In this document: piece by piece, positions 7,953 to 15,401 of the stretch
Position numbering within the stretch: position 1 is the stretch's first letter
Layout: each line of letters starts with the position of its first letter
Assembly (NCBI RefSeq): GCF_040496035.1
Contig: NZ_JBEPJZ010000002.1
Coordinates: 62,001-126,000, forward strand
Reading direction: 5' to 3'
DNA: 64,000 nucleotides
From: Agromyces sp. SYSU T00194
GTDB taxonomy: Bacteria > Actinomycetota > Actinomycetes > Actinomycetales > Microbacteriaceae
The notes under the pieces: generated by a model
The model's database searches: none
What the model saw: only the letters and a program-made list of their open reading frames with translations
What the model was told of the DNA's origin: nothing
Translations under genes and position numbers: made by a program

Positions 7953-8278
7953 GACGCGCTCCCGACCCGATCGAGCACGCGCGCGGCGCCGCGCACCGCC
8001 ACCAGGGTGAGGTGGCAGAGGAAGGTCAGGAAGAGCACTTCCTCGACCGGCAGCTCGGGGGCGATCAGGATGCCCGTCATGAACGCGGTCTCGCCGCGGA
8101 AGAACACCCCGAGGCCGATCCCGGCGACGTCCCACGCCAGGAACGCCGCGACCCCGATCGCGACGACCACGGCGGCACGCCACGGCTCCGCCCAGAACAC
8201 CAGGCGGAATCGCGCGTCGATCGCGCACATCGCCGCCATCGACACGAGGAGGGCGCCGAGGTAGGCGAGCCCGGTCAC
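7949..8278 (-). CDS. crtYe: C50 carotenoid epsilon/gamma-cyclase subunit (CrtYe-like)
   Basis: A 109-residue membrane protein with three predicted helices. Conserved landmarks are CAIDARFRLVFW near residue 20, GIGLGVFFRGE and the ELPVEEVLFLT motif near residue 80, where the P-V-E-E residues align with the catalytic-type acidic pair of lycopene cyclase subunits. It is the partner of the next gene in the operon. The start is GTG 8278, overlapping the TGA of crtI by GTGA. Genes of this type are easily missed because they are short and overlap on both sides. Ring type (epsilon or gamma) cannot be told from sequence. Confidence 0.88.
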   Translation of the reverse strand: MTGLAYLGALLVSMAAMCAIDARFRLVFWAEPWRAAVVVAIGVAAFLAWDVAGIGLGVFFRGETAFMTGILIAPELPVEEVLFLTFLCHLTLVAVRGAARVLDRVGSAS

Positions 8279-9843
8279 ACGTGCTCCGCCGCGGGCTCCG
8301 GCAGCGGCGACGCGCTGCGGTCGCCCCGCAGCCGCTTCGCGACGAGCTCGGCGCTGATCAGGCACATCGGCAGCCCGACACCCGGCACCGTGGTGCCGCC
8401 GGCGTAGTACAGCCCGCGCACCCTGCGCGACTTCGTCGAACCGCGGAACATCGCGCTCTGTCTGAGCACGTGGCCGGGGCCGAGCGCACCGCCGCGCCAG
8501 GCGTGCAGGTCGGCCTCGAAGTCGGCGGGGGAGATGGTGCGCCGCACGACGATGCGGTCGGCGAGGTCGGGGGCGCCCGCGGCCTCGGCGAGGCGTGCGA
8601 TCGCGCGGTCCGCGGCCGCCTCGACCGCGGGCGCGCCCGCGCCGTCCACGCCGCCGTGCCCGAGTTCGGGGTCGGCCGGCACCGGGATGAGCACGAAGAC
8701 GTTCGAGTCGCCCGCCGGCGCGACCGAGGCGTCCGTCGCACTCGGCATGCACGCGTAGAACGACGCCGGATCCGGCACGTGCGGCGCGTCGCCGAACACC
8801 GCGGCGAAGTTCGCGGGCCAGTCGTCGGTGAAGACGAGGTTGTGGTGGGTCAGCCCCGGCAGTTCGCCGCGCACGCCGAGGAGGGCGAGGATCGCGCCCG
8901 GTCCGGGGTCGCGCCTGCGCCACGACGACTCGGGCAGCGAGCGGTACCGCTCCGGGACGAGTTCGGTCTCGGTGTGGTGCAGGTCGGCGGCCGAGACGAC
9001 GAGGTCGGCGTCGACCGTCTCGGGCGCGCCCGAGGCATCCGTCACCGTCACGCCCCGGGCCGCGCCCTCCGCGTCGACCACGATCGCGGTGGCGGGCGCG
9101 CCGGTGCGGATGCGCACGCCCGCACGCCGGGCGACGTCCGCGACCGCGTCGATCAGGGCCCGGAACCCGCCCATCGGGTACTGCACGCCCTGCTCGAGGT
9201 CGAGGTGGCTCATCAGGTGGTACATCGCGGGCACCTCGTACGGCGACCCGCCGAGGAACACCGCCGGGTACCCGAGCACCTGGCGCAGGCGCCGGTCGGA
9301 GACGGCGCGCGACGCGTGGGCGTCGAGCGATCGGGTGAGGAGCGTCGCGAGCGCCGGGGTGCGCGCGAGCACGGCACGGTCGGCGAACGGGCCGAGCGAG
9401 TCGAAGTTCGTGTAGAGGAACCGCTCGAGCGCGAGCTCGTACGTGTCGCGCGCGGAGTCGAGGTAGCGCTCCAGCGCTGCGCCCGCGCCGGGCTCGACCG
9501 ACTCGAACAGGGCGACGTTGCCCGCGCGGTCGGCGGCGATGTCGAGCGGCCCCTCGTAGCCGTCGGCGAAGACGCGGTAGCCCGGGTCGAGCCGGGCGAG
9601 GTCGAGGCGGTTGCCGACCGACTCGCCGAACAGGCGGAAGAAGTGCTCGAACACCTCGGGCATCAGGTACCACGACGGCCCCGTGTCGAACCGGAACCCG
9701 TCGCGCTGCCAGGAACCCGCGCGACCGCCGACCTCGTCGCGCGCCTCGAGCAGCTCGACCTCGTGCCCGTCGCGCGCGAGCAGGGCGGCGACCGCGAGCC
9801 CGGCGATCCCGCCGCCGATGACGACGACCCGCCGCGGGCTCAT
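8275..9843 (-). CDS. crtI: Phytoene desaturase (lycopene-forming)
   Basis: A 522-residue FAD-dependent desaturase. It starts MSPRRVVVIGGGIAGLAVAA, the dinucleotide-binding fold with G10-x-G-x-x-G, followed by ELLEARDEVGGRAGSW, and ends with GLYYAGGTTVPGVGLPMCL, the CrtI C-terminal FAD signature. Bacterial CrtI converts phytoene to lycopene in four desaturation steps at the membrane. Length is normal for the family. ATG 9843 overlaps the stop of crtB (ATGA). An elongase and cyclase pair downstream, with no CrtY or ketolase, indicates lycopene as the product handed on. It could in principle be a different CrtI-type oxidase, but the operon argues against that. Confidence 0.95.
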   Translation of the reverse strand: MSPRRVVVIGGGIAGLAVAALLARDGHEVELLEARDEVGGRAGSWQRDGFRFDTGPSWYLMPEVFEHFFRLFGESVGNRLDLARLDPGYRVFADGYEGPLDIAADRAGNVALFESVEPGAGAALERYLDSARDTYELALERFLYTNFDSLGPFADRAVLARTPALATLLTRSLDAHASRAVSDRRLRQVLGYPAVFLGGSPYEVPAMYHLMSHLDLEQGVQYPMGGFRALIDAVADVARRAGVRIRTGAPATAIVVDAEGAARGVTVTDASGAPETVDADLVVSAADLHHTETELVPERYRSLPESSWRRRDPGPGAILALLGVRGELPGLTHHNLVFTDDWPANFAAVFGDAPHVPDPASFYACMPSATDASVAPAGDSNVFVLIPVPADPELGHGGVDGAGAPAVEAAADRAIARLAEAAGAPDLADRIVVRRTISPADFEADLHAWRGGALGPGHVLRQSAMFRGSTKSRRVRGLYYAGGTTVPGVGLPMCLISAELVAKRLRGDRSASPLPEPAAEHV

Positions 9844-10730
9844 CGCACCCCTCCCCGGGTCACGGCGGCGCGCACCGCGATGGCGAGCTTCTCGGCGTCG
9901 GGCACGCGCACGCGCGCCCGCAGGAGCTCGTCGGCGGGGGTGGCGCGCAGCCGGGTCGCCAGGCGCGCGAACAGCTCCTGGGCGGCCGCGACCGCCGAGC
10001 GCGCCCGGGGCGGCAGCTCGGCCACCGCGCGCCCGGAGATCGCGAGGTCGGCGTCGATGTCGTCCAGGATGGCGTCCTTCTCGGCCTCGGTGAACGCGTC
10101 GGGGTCGACCCACGGGAAGTAGTTGCGCCCGAGGTCGCGCCAGTCGGCGGCGAGGTCGCGCAGGAAGTTGACCTTCTGGAACGCCGCGCCGAGGTGGATC
10201 GCGCCGTCCTCCAGGCGCGCGAGCCGGTCCGGCGCCACCTGCTCCCCGGCGAGGAAGGCGCGCAGGCACATCAGCCCCACGACCTCGGCGGAGCCGTGGA
10301 TGTAGGTCGCGACCTCGTCCGCCGTGAACGGCGACGGGTCCAGGTCGCGTCGCATCGAGGCGAAGAACGGCCGGGTGAGCGTGGCGTCGATGCCGGTGGC
10401 GCGCGCCGTGCGCGCGAAGGCGTGCACGATGACGTTGGTGCTGTACCCGGTGCGCATCGCCCGCTCGGTGTCCTCCTCGAGCGCGTCGAGCGCCGCGCGC
10501 TGCTCATCGACGGACAGGCCCGCCTCGGCCGCGGAGCCGTCGACGACCTCGTCGGCGATGCGCACGAGTGCGTAGACGACCCGGATGCGACGGCGGCACG
10601 TGGGCTCGAGCAGCCGCGCGGCCGCGCCGAACGAGGTGGAGTACCGGCCGATCACGACCGAGGCGCTCGCCTCCGCGGTCGCGTCGTACCGGGTGAGCGA
10701 GGTCGTCGTCGTGGCGTGCTCGCGCGTCAT
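9840..10730 (-). CDS. crtB: Phytoene synthase
   Basis: A 296-residue squalene/phytoene synthase. Visible landmarks are YSTSFGAAARLL at the N-terminus, the first Asp-rich helix VRIADEVVDG, and the second NFLRDLAADWRDLGRNYFP, which together bind two GGPP molecules through Mg. It condenses them head to head to phytoene, the first committed carotenoid step. It begins at ATG 10730, overlapping the crtE stop by ATGA, and is followed by crtI with the same overlap. Nothing is missing. The enzyme acts at the membrane surface and receives GGPP from the adjacent CrtE. Confidence 0.95.
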   Translation of the reverse strand: MTREHATTTTSLTRYDATAEASASVVIGRYSTSFGAAARLLEPTCRRRIRVVYALVRIADEVVDGSAAEAGLSVDEQRAALDALEEDTERAMRTGYSTNVIVHAFARTARATGIDATLTRPFFASMRRDLDPSPFTADEVATYIHGSAEVVGLMCLRAFLAGEQVAPDRLARLEDGAIHLGAAFQKVNFLRDLAADWRDLGRNYFPWVDPDAFTEAEKDAILDDIDADLAISGRAVAELPPRARSAVAAAQELFARLATRLRATPADELLRARVRVPDAEKLAIAVRAAVTRGGVR

Positions 10731-11776
10731 CGGATGCGCTCCACCGCGGTGCGCGCGAGGCCGGCGAGTTCGTCGCGCAGGGCGGCCGGGACGGGGGCGG
10801 AGTCGAGCTCGTGCAGCGCGAGCGTGACGTGCTCGCGCGCGATCCGGTTGGTCTGGTCGAGCGAGCCCGCCTGCACGAGCGCGCTCCGTACCGACGCTGC
10901 CTCGTCCTCGTCGAGGTCGGCCTTGCCGACGAGCGGGGAGATGACCGGCCATTCTCCCGTCGTCGTGGCGTGGGCGATGAGCGTCGTCTGCTTGCCCTCG
11001 CGCAGGTCGCTGAGCGTGCTCTTGCCGGTCGCCTGCTCGTCGCCGAACACGCCGAGCACGTCGTCGGCGAGCTGGAAGGCGATGCCGGCGAGCCGGCCGA
11101 ACCGCCCGAGCGCCGCGACGGCGGCCTCGTCGGCGCCCGCGAGCACCGCGCCGGCCTGGAGGGGCGCCTGGAACGTGTACACCGCGGTCTTCTGCTCGAG
11201 CGTGGCGACGACGTCGTCGATGGAGAGCTGCTCGGCCTCGGCGTTCGTCACATCGGCGAGCTCGCCCGCGGCGGAGACGAACACGGCGTGGTCGAGCAGG
11301 TCGAGCACGCGCGTGCGGCGGTCGGGCGCGAGCTCGATCTCCGCGATCAGCCGATGGGCGGCCGCGAGCGCGAGGTCGCCGGCGAGCAGCGCGGCCGTCT
11401 CGCCCCAGAGTGCGGCGCGTGCGTCGTCGGCGCCGTGTGCGCGTGCGCGGTCGCGGAACGCGCCGGCGACGTTCGGTGCGCCACGACGGGTGAGGTCGCC
11501 GTCGATCACGTCGTCGTGGATGACGAACGCCGTGTGCAGGAGCTCGAAGGCCAGGCCGACGCGGCGCACGGCGATGCGCTCGGTGCCGCCGAGTCCGTCG
11601 TGCGCCAGCTGCACGAGGCGGGGCCGGATGCGCTTGCCGCCCGCGGAGGCCTGCTCCAAGGCGTCCCACAGCGCCCGGTAGTGGGGCCCGAGCCGCTCGG
11701 CGCGGGAGCGGGACTCGGCGAAGAAGCCGCGCAGGTCGGCTTCGAGCGGGTCCGTCGGAAGCGTCGGGTCAGGCAC
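10727..11776 (-). CDS. crtE: Geranylgeranyl diphosphate synthase
   Basis: A 349-residue trans-polyprenyl synthase with GGKRIRPRL near residue 47, the first Asp-rich motif HDDVID (D88, D89, D92), and the second DDVLGVFGDE, followed by TGKSTLSDLREGKQT. The position in the crt operon indicates the C20 product GGPP as substrate for CrtB. It starts at GTG 11776 and overlaps the idi stop by eight bases. A second polyprenyl synthase gene lies at 31220-32344, so this one is probably dedicated to pigment. Chain length cannot be read securely from the residues before the first motif. Confidence 0.93.
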   Translation of the reverse strand: MPDPTLPTDPLEADLRGFFAESRSRAERLGPHYRALWDALEQASAGGKRIRPRLVQLAHDGLGGTERIAVRRVGLAFELLHTAFVIHDDVIDGDLTRRGAPNVAGAFRDRARAHGADDARAALWGETAALLAGDLALAAAHRLIAEIELAPDRRTRVLDLLDHAVFVSAAGELADVTNAEAEQLSIDDVVATLEQKTAVYTFQAPLQAGAVLAGADEAAVAALGRFGRLAGIAFQLADDVLGVFGDEQATGKSTLSDLREGKQTTLIAHATTTGEWPVISPLVGKADLDEDEAASVRSALVQAGSLDQTNRIAREHVTLALHELDSAPVPAALRDELAGLARTAVERIR

Positions 11777-12308
11777 GGTAGAGGTCCAGTTCTCGGGCCT
11801 GCATGACGAGCCAGGGGCTGAACGCCCAGGGGGCCGCCGCGACGCCGGCGGCGAGCTCGGCGGGATCCACCCAGCGGTACTCCTCGACCTCGCGCGGATT
11901 CGGGTCGGGCTCGCCGTCGGTCGTGGCCAGGTAGACCGGGCAGATCTCGTTCTCGACCGTGCCCGAGGCGTCGACCGCGCGGTACCGGAAGAGGGGGAGC
12001 GCGAGCTCGATCGAGGAGAGCTCGAGGCCGAGTTCGAACTCGGCGCGCCGGCGCACGGCCGAGAGCAGCGGCTCGGAGGGCTTGGGGTGGCCGCAGAACG
12101 AGTTCGTCCAGACCCCGGGCCAGGTGGCCTTCGACACCGCGCGGCGCGTGACGAGCACCTCGCCGATGGGGTTGCGCACGTGGCAGGAGAAGGCCAGGTG
12201 CAGGGCGGTGTCGGGCCCGTGTGCGGCGGACTTGAGGGCGGTGCCGATCGGTTCCCCGGCCTCGTCCAGGAGCACCACCTCGTCGTCGACCGTGTCGTGG
12301 AGCGTCAT
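11769..12308 (-). CDS. idi: Isopentenyl-diphosphate delta-isomerase, type I
   Basis: A 179-residue NUDIX-fold isomerase. Typical segments are LAFSCHVRNPIGEVLVTRR, WTNSFCGHPKP with the catalytic cysteine, a NUDIX-like helix with RRRAEFELGLEL, and ENEICPVYLA with the catalytic glutamate region. It interconverts IPP and DMAPP, which both CrtE (starter unit) and CrtEb (two extra DMAPP units) need. It is the first gene of the crt operon, and its promoter overlaps the palindrome at 12332-12354. A purine-rich GGGAGG lies about nine bases before ATG 12308. Length is normal. Confidence 0.95.
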   Translation of the reverse strand: MTLHDTVDDEVVLLDEAGEPIGTALKSAAHGPDTALHLAFSCHVRNPIGEVLVTRRAVSKATWPGVWTNSFCGHPKPSEPLLSAVRRRAEFELGLELSSIELALPLFRYRAVDASGTVENEICPVYLATTDGEPDPNPREVEEYRWVDPAELAAGVAAAPWAFSPWLVMQARELDLYRA

Positions 12309-12329
12309 GGGTCCTGGCCTCCCGTTCGA

Positions 12330-12335
12330 ATTATC
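12330..12335 (-). promoter_or_regulatory. -10 box (GATAAT) of the crt operon
   Basis: Read on the minus strand this hexamer is GATAAT, one mismatch from the consensus, about 22 bases ahead of the idi ATG. It overlaps the left arm of the palindromic operator, so a bound regulator should block RNA polymerase. The -35 region is poor (TGAATA on the minus strand). Confidence 0.5.
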
Positions 12336-12354
12336 GCTAACCGAGTTAGCGATA
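12332..12354. promoter_or_regulatory. Palindromic operator for the CrtR-like MarR regulator
   Basis: A perfect inverted repeat with 10-bp arms TATCGCTAAC and GTTAGCGATA around a CGA centre, in the 57-bp space between divergent idi and the MarR gene. MarR dimers bind such palindromes. The arms overlap probable -10 boxes on both strands (GATAAT minus, GATATT plus), so one bound dimer could repress the pigment operon and its own gene. In Corynebacterium a MarR protein, CrtR, represses the divergent crt operon and responds to GGPP; that parallel is from known biology, and binding here is inferred. Confidence 0.8.
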
Positions 12355-12356
12355 TT
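12351..12356 (+). promoter_or_regulatory. -10 box (GATATT) of the MarR regulator gene
   Basis: GATATT ends ten bases before ATG 12366, so the transcript would start within a few bases of the start codon. It overlaps the right arm of the operator, consistent with autoregulation. Confidence 0.45.
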
Positions 12357-12365
12357 CACGCTAGC

Positions 12366-12926
12366 ATGTCCATCGTGACGCAGGGAACACCCGGAGCGGA
12401 AGGGGACTCGTACTGGTACGAGCCCGCTCATGACCTCGAGGCAGGGGGCCTCGAGGTCCTCCGCGCGCTCCGGCGCTATCGCGATGCCGAGAACGGTATG
12501 CAGCGCCGCACGCGTGACGACATGGACATGAACGAGACCGACCTGCGTGCGCTGCGCATCGTGATCCGGGCCGAGCAGGAGCACCGCGACCTGTCGAGTG
12601 CCGAGCTGGCCCGCGCGCTCGACGTGAGCACCGCCGCGACGACCAAGCTCGTCGGGAGGCTCGTGCGCACCGGCTACCTGTCGAGGCGCCCGCACCCGGT
12701 CGACCGGCGGGTGCAGCTCATCCGCACCAAGGCGGGAGCGCACGTGCGCATCCGCGAGACGCTGGGGCGGATGCACCGGGAGATGCTCGCCGTGGCGAGC
12801 GAACTCGGGCCCGCGGAGCAGCGCGTCGTCGCCGGCTTCCTCGACCGCATGTCCGACCTCTACGACACCTCGCTGGTCGAACGCCCGCGGGTCGCGCGCC
12901 GGGCCGATGGGGCCGACGACGCCTGA
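12366..12926 (+). CDS. crtR: MarR-family regulator of the carotenoid operon (CrtR-like)
   Basis: A 186-residue protein with a winged helix-turn-helix at about residues 55-125: MNETDLRALRIVIRAEQ, then ELARALDVSTAATTKLVGRL as the recognition region, and HPVDRRVQLIRT as the wing. Helical extensions on both sides would form the dimer. It is divergent from idi with only 57 bp between, and a perfect palindrome in that gap covers both promoters. In Corynebacterium glutamicum the MarR protein CrtR represses the crt operon and is released by GGPP; equivalence here is inferred from position and family. An in-frame GTG at 12375 is an alternative start. Confidence 0.85.
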   Translation: MSIVTQGTPGAEGDSYWYEPAHDLEAGGLEVLRALRRYRDAENGMQRRTRDDMDMNETDLRALRIVIRAEQEHRDLSSAELARALDVSTAATTKLVGRLVRTGYLSRRPHPVDRRVQLIRTKAGAHVRIRETLGRMHREMLAVASELGPAEQRVVAGFLDRMSDLYDTSLVERPRVARRADGADDA

Positions 12927-12944
12927 ATGCGCCAAGCTGGGAGC

Positions 12945-13409
12945 GTGGACGGACGCAGTGGGGACGCCTGGGTGTACGGACCGGACGGCGCCCGGTTCTG
13001 GGGGCGCTACGGTGCCGCGGGCCTGCTGCTGCACGACCGCGGACGCGGCGTGCTGCTCCAGCACCGTGCCGAGTGGAGCCACCACGGCGGCACCTGGGGC
13101 ATCCCCGGCGGAGCGCGCCACGAGGGGGAGGGCCCCGTCGATGCCGCCGTGCGCGAGGCCGCGGAGGAGGCGGGCGTGCCCGCCGAGTCGGTCGCGGTGC
13201 GGTTCACCTCGGTCGTCGACCTCGGGTTCTGGTCGTACACGACGGTCGTCGCCGACGCGATCGGCCGCGTCGACCCCGTGATCAGCGACACCGAGAGCCT
13301 CGAGCTGGCGTGGGTCGCGCTCGGCAGCGTGGAGGCCCTGCCCCTGCACCCCGCCTTCGCGACCGCCTGGCCGGGTCTTCGCGACCGTCTCCTGCGCGAC
13401 GCGCGCTGA
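12945..13409 (+). CDS. NUDIX hydrolase
   Basis: A 154-residue protein with a complete NUDIX box at about residues 56-77 (G-x5-E-x7-R-E-x2-E-E-x-G), preceded by WSHHGGTWGIPGG. The box binds Mg and hydrolyses a nucleoside diphosphate linked to another group. The substrate, which could be an oxidised nucleotide, a sugar nucleotide or another compound, is not evident. I prefer GTG 12945 because CAAGCT lies six bases before it, as in the leaderless genes here. ATG 12927, directly abutting the TGA of the MarR gene, is in frame and equally open, adding six residues. Confidence 0.85.
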   Translation: MDGRSGDAWVYGPDGARFWGRYGAAGLLLHDRGRGVLLQHRAEWSHHGGTWGIPGGARHEGEGPVDAAVREAAEEAGVPAESVAVRFTSVVDLGFWSYTTVVADAIGRVDPVISDTESLELAWVALGSVEALPLHPAFATAWPGLRDRLLRDAR

Positions 13410-13457
13410 TCTCCCGGCGCGCGTCCGCCCCGTCGCATCCGCGCGGCCCCGCATGGA

Positions 13458-13463
13458 TAGACT
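13458..13463 (+). promoter_or_regulatory. -10 box TAGACT of a leaderless promoter
   Basis: TAGACT ends six bases before GTG 13470, leaving no room for a Shine-Dalgarno sequence. The transcript probably begins at the start codon and continues through the FHA and MerR genes, which follow with almost no gap. Confidence 0.55.
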
Positions 13464-13469
13464 CGGGCC

Positions 13470-14096
13470 GTGGCTGGGGAGGGCGACCGAACGGACGCGT
13501 CACGCGTCTGGACGATTCCGAACGTGCTGAGCATGCTCCGGCTGGCCCTCGTGCCGGTGTTCCTCGTGCTGATCGTCGTCGGAATGGACGTCGCGGCGCT
13601 GGTCGTGCTCGTCGTGGCCAGCCTGACGGACCTGCTCGACGGCTACCTCGCCCGGCGACTGGGGCAGGTGACGCGCCTGGGGCAGCTGCTCGATCCGGCG
13701 GCCGACCGGCTGTACATCTTCGCGGCCCTGCTCGGGCTGGCCTTCCGCGACCTCGTGCCGTGGTGGATCGTGGCCGTGATCGTCGCCCGTGACCTCTGCA
13801 TCGTGGTGCTCGGCATCGTGCTGGCGAACCACGGCTACGGCCCGCTCCCCGTGCACATGCTCGGCAAGGTGGCCACCTTCGCCCTCTTCTTCGGGCTCCC
13901 GGTGATCCTGCTGGGCATCGCATTCCCCGCGGTGAATGCAGTGAGCGCCCCGGTCGGCTGGGCCATCACGCTCTGGGGCGCGTTCCTGTACTGGTGGGCG
14001 GGCGTGATCTACGCGATCGAGACGGCCAGGGTGATCCGCATCCCGCGGGTGTCCGACGTCTCCGGATCCGATACGCTGGAAGACCAGGGAGGTTAG
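13470..14096 (+). CDS. CDP-alcohol phosphatidyltransferase (PgsA-like)
   Basis: A 208-residue integral membrane enzyme with about six hydrophobic segments. The full family signature D-x2-D-G-x2-A-R-x8-G-x3-D-x3-D is present with D54, D57, G58, A61, R62, G71, D75 and D79. It swaps the CMP of a CDP-lipid for an alcohol such as glycerol 3-phosphate. Mycobacteria place a pgsA homologue (pgsA2) close to garA, as here. Whether this copy makes phosphatidylglycerol phosphate, cardiolipin or another lipid cannot be read from the motif. TAGACT lies six bases before GTG 13470, a leaderless arrangement. The stop is two bases before the GTG of the FHA gene. Confidence 0.88.
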   Translation: MAGEGDRTDASRVWTIPNVLSMLRLALVPVFLVLIVVGMDVAALVVLVVASLTDLLDGYLARRLGQVTRLGQLLDPAADRLYIFAALLGLAFRDLVPWWIVAVIVARDLCIVVLGIVLANHGYGPLPVHMLGKVATFALFFGLPVILLGIAFPAVNAVSAPVGWAITLWGAFLYWWAGVIYAIETARVIRIPRVSDVSGSDTLEDQGG

Positions 14097-14098
14097 AC

Positions 14099-14596
14099 GT
14101 GGCCGACAGTGACATGACCGAGTCCGGTACCCCGACGTCCGACGACGCCGGTGCGACGGGACGCGAAGCGGTCGACTCGACCATCGGATTCAGTCGAGAG
14201 GCGGCCGCGCAGCTCACGCAGGTCGACGCAGACGTCTCCGCCGAGGAGCAGGAGGCGATCGCGGCGCTGCCGTCCGGCTCCGCGCTGCTCATCGTGCGAC
14301 GCGGCCCGAACGCCGGGGCGCGCTTCCTCCTCGACGCCGACGTCACCACGGTCGGGCGCCACCCCGACGCGGACATCTTCCTCGACGACGTGACGGTCTC
14401 CCGCAAGCACGCGGAGTTCCTCCGCCACCGCACCGCGTTCGAGGTGAAGGACCTCGGTTCCCTGAACGGGACCTACTTCGACGGCGTGCGCATCGAGACC
14501 GCGCTCCTGAGCGACGGCGCCGAGGTGCAGGTCGGCAAGTACCGGCTCACCTTCTACGCATCGCGACTCGACCTGGCGCCCGTGGCGAGTCGGTAG
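14099..14596 (+). CDS. garA: FHA-domain metabolic regulator (GarA/OdhI-like)
   Basis: A 165-residue protein with a flexible acidic N-terminus and a C-terminal FHA domain: VGRHPDADIFLDD, VSRKHAEF and DLGSLNGTYF carry the G-R, S-x-x-H and N residues that bind phosphothreonine. In actinobacteria this protein inhibits 2-oxoglutarate dehydrogenase and modulates glutamate enzymes until kinases phosphorylate a threonine near its N-terminus, which its own FHA domain then binds. The equivalent site here reads DSTIGF (residues 26-31) in place of ETTSVF: the first threonine is serine, the second (T28) is kept. A GGAGG ribosome-binding site precedes GTG 14099. The stop overlaps the next gene by one base. 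Confidence 0.92.
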   Translation: MADSDMTESGTPTSDDAGATGREAVDSTIGFSREAAAQLTQVDADVSAEEQEAIAALPSGSALLIVRRGPNAGARFLLDADVTTVGRHPDADIFLDDVTVSRKHAEFLRHRTAFEVKDLGSLNGTYFDGVRIETALLSDGAEVQVGKYRLTFYASRLDLAPVASR

Positions 14597-15288
14597 TGGC
14601 GCGGGCGGCCGCATCCACTCGCACGGACGGCGACGCCCTGCTGGGCATCGGCCAGGTGCTCTCGCGCCTGACGCCGGAGTTCCCCGAGCTCACCCCGTCG
14701 AAGCTGCGCTTCCTCGAGGAGCAGGGACTCATCACGCCCGCGAGGTCGGAGTCCGGGTACCGGAAGTTCTGCGCGGACGACATCGAGCGCATCACGCTCA
14801 TCCTGTCGATGCAGCGCGACCACTACCTGCCGCTCAAGGTCATCCGCGGCTACCTGGACGACCGTGACGCCGGGCGCGAGCCGACGCTGCCGGTGCCCGA
14901 CGGGCTTCCCAGCATCCTCGACCGCTCCCGTCGCCTCGGACGCGACGAGCTGATCCGCGAGGCCGAGGCGACGCCGGCGCTGCTCGACGAGGCGGTCGCC
15001 GCGTCGCTGCTGCCGGCGTCCTCCACGTACGGCGAGGACGCGCTCGCCGTCCTGCGCTCGCTGGCCGAGCTGTGCACCGTGGGCATCGAGCCGCGCCACC
15101 TCCGGGGCCTGCGCTCCGCGGCGGAGCGCGAGACCGTGCTGATCCAGAACGCGGTCGAGCCGATCAGCCGCCGTGGCGCCGCATCGAGCCGCGCGGGCGC
15201 CTCCGAGCGTGCGCTGGAGATCGCCGGGCACCTCGAATCGGTGCGCTCGAGCCTCATCCGCTCGGCCATCGCACGGCAGTACCGGTGA
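14596..15288 (+). CDS. ftsR: MerR-family regulator (FtsR/Rv1828-like)
   Basis: A 230-residue protein with a MerR-type winged helix at the N-terminus: IGQVLSRLTPEFPELTPSKL, then FLEEQGLITPARSESGYRKF and ADDIERITLILSMQRD. The long C-terminal part has no metal-binding cysteines, so a classic metal sensor is unlikely. The order FHA protein then this regulator matches garA-Rv1828 in mycobacteria and odhI-ftsR in corynebacteria, where FtsR activates ftsZ. The ftsZ gene lies 31 kb away in the same window and has dyads in its promoter. GTG 14596 overlaps the preceding TAG by one base, so the two genes are co-translated. Confidence 0.9.
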   Translation: MARAAASTRTDGDALLGIGQVLSRLTPEFPELTPSKLRFLEEQGLITPARSESGYRKFCADDIERITLILSMQRDHYLPLKVIRGYLDDRDAGREPTLPVPDGLPSILDRSRRLGRDELIREAEATPALLDEAVAASLLPASSTYGEDALAVLRSLAELCTVGIEPRHLRGLRSAAERETVLIQNAVEPISRRGAASSRAGASERALEIAGHLESVRSSLIRSAIARQYR

Positions 15289-15401
15289 TCGGCGCGACAC
15301 GCCGAGACGTTCGGTCCGATGTGATTGATCGACCCCCACGCGATGGGTAGCGTTGGGCGTGCGCCCGAGCGGCGTGCGGCAGAGGAACGAGGGGCGGTCG
15401 T

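Noticed and set aside
12951..12956. Start of the NUDIX gene further downstream
   Set aside because: Starting later would remove the first strand of the fold; GTG 12945 or ATG 12927 fit better.
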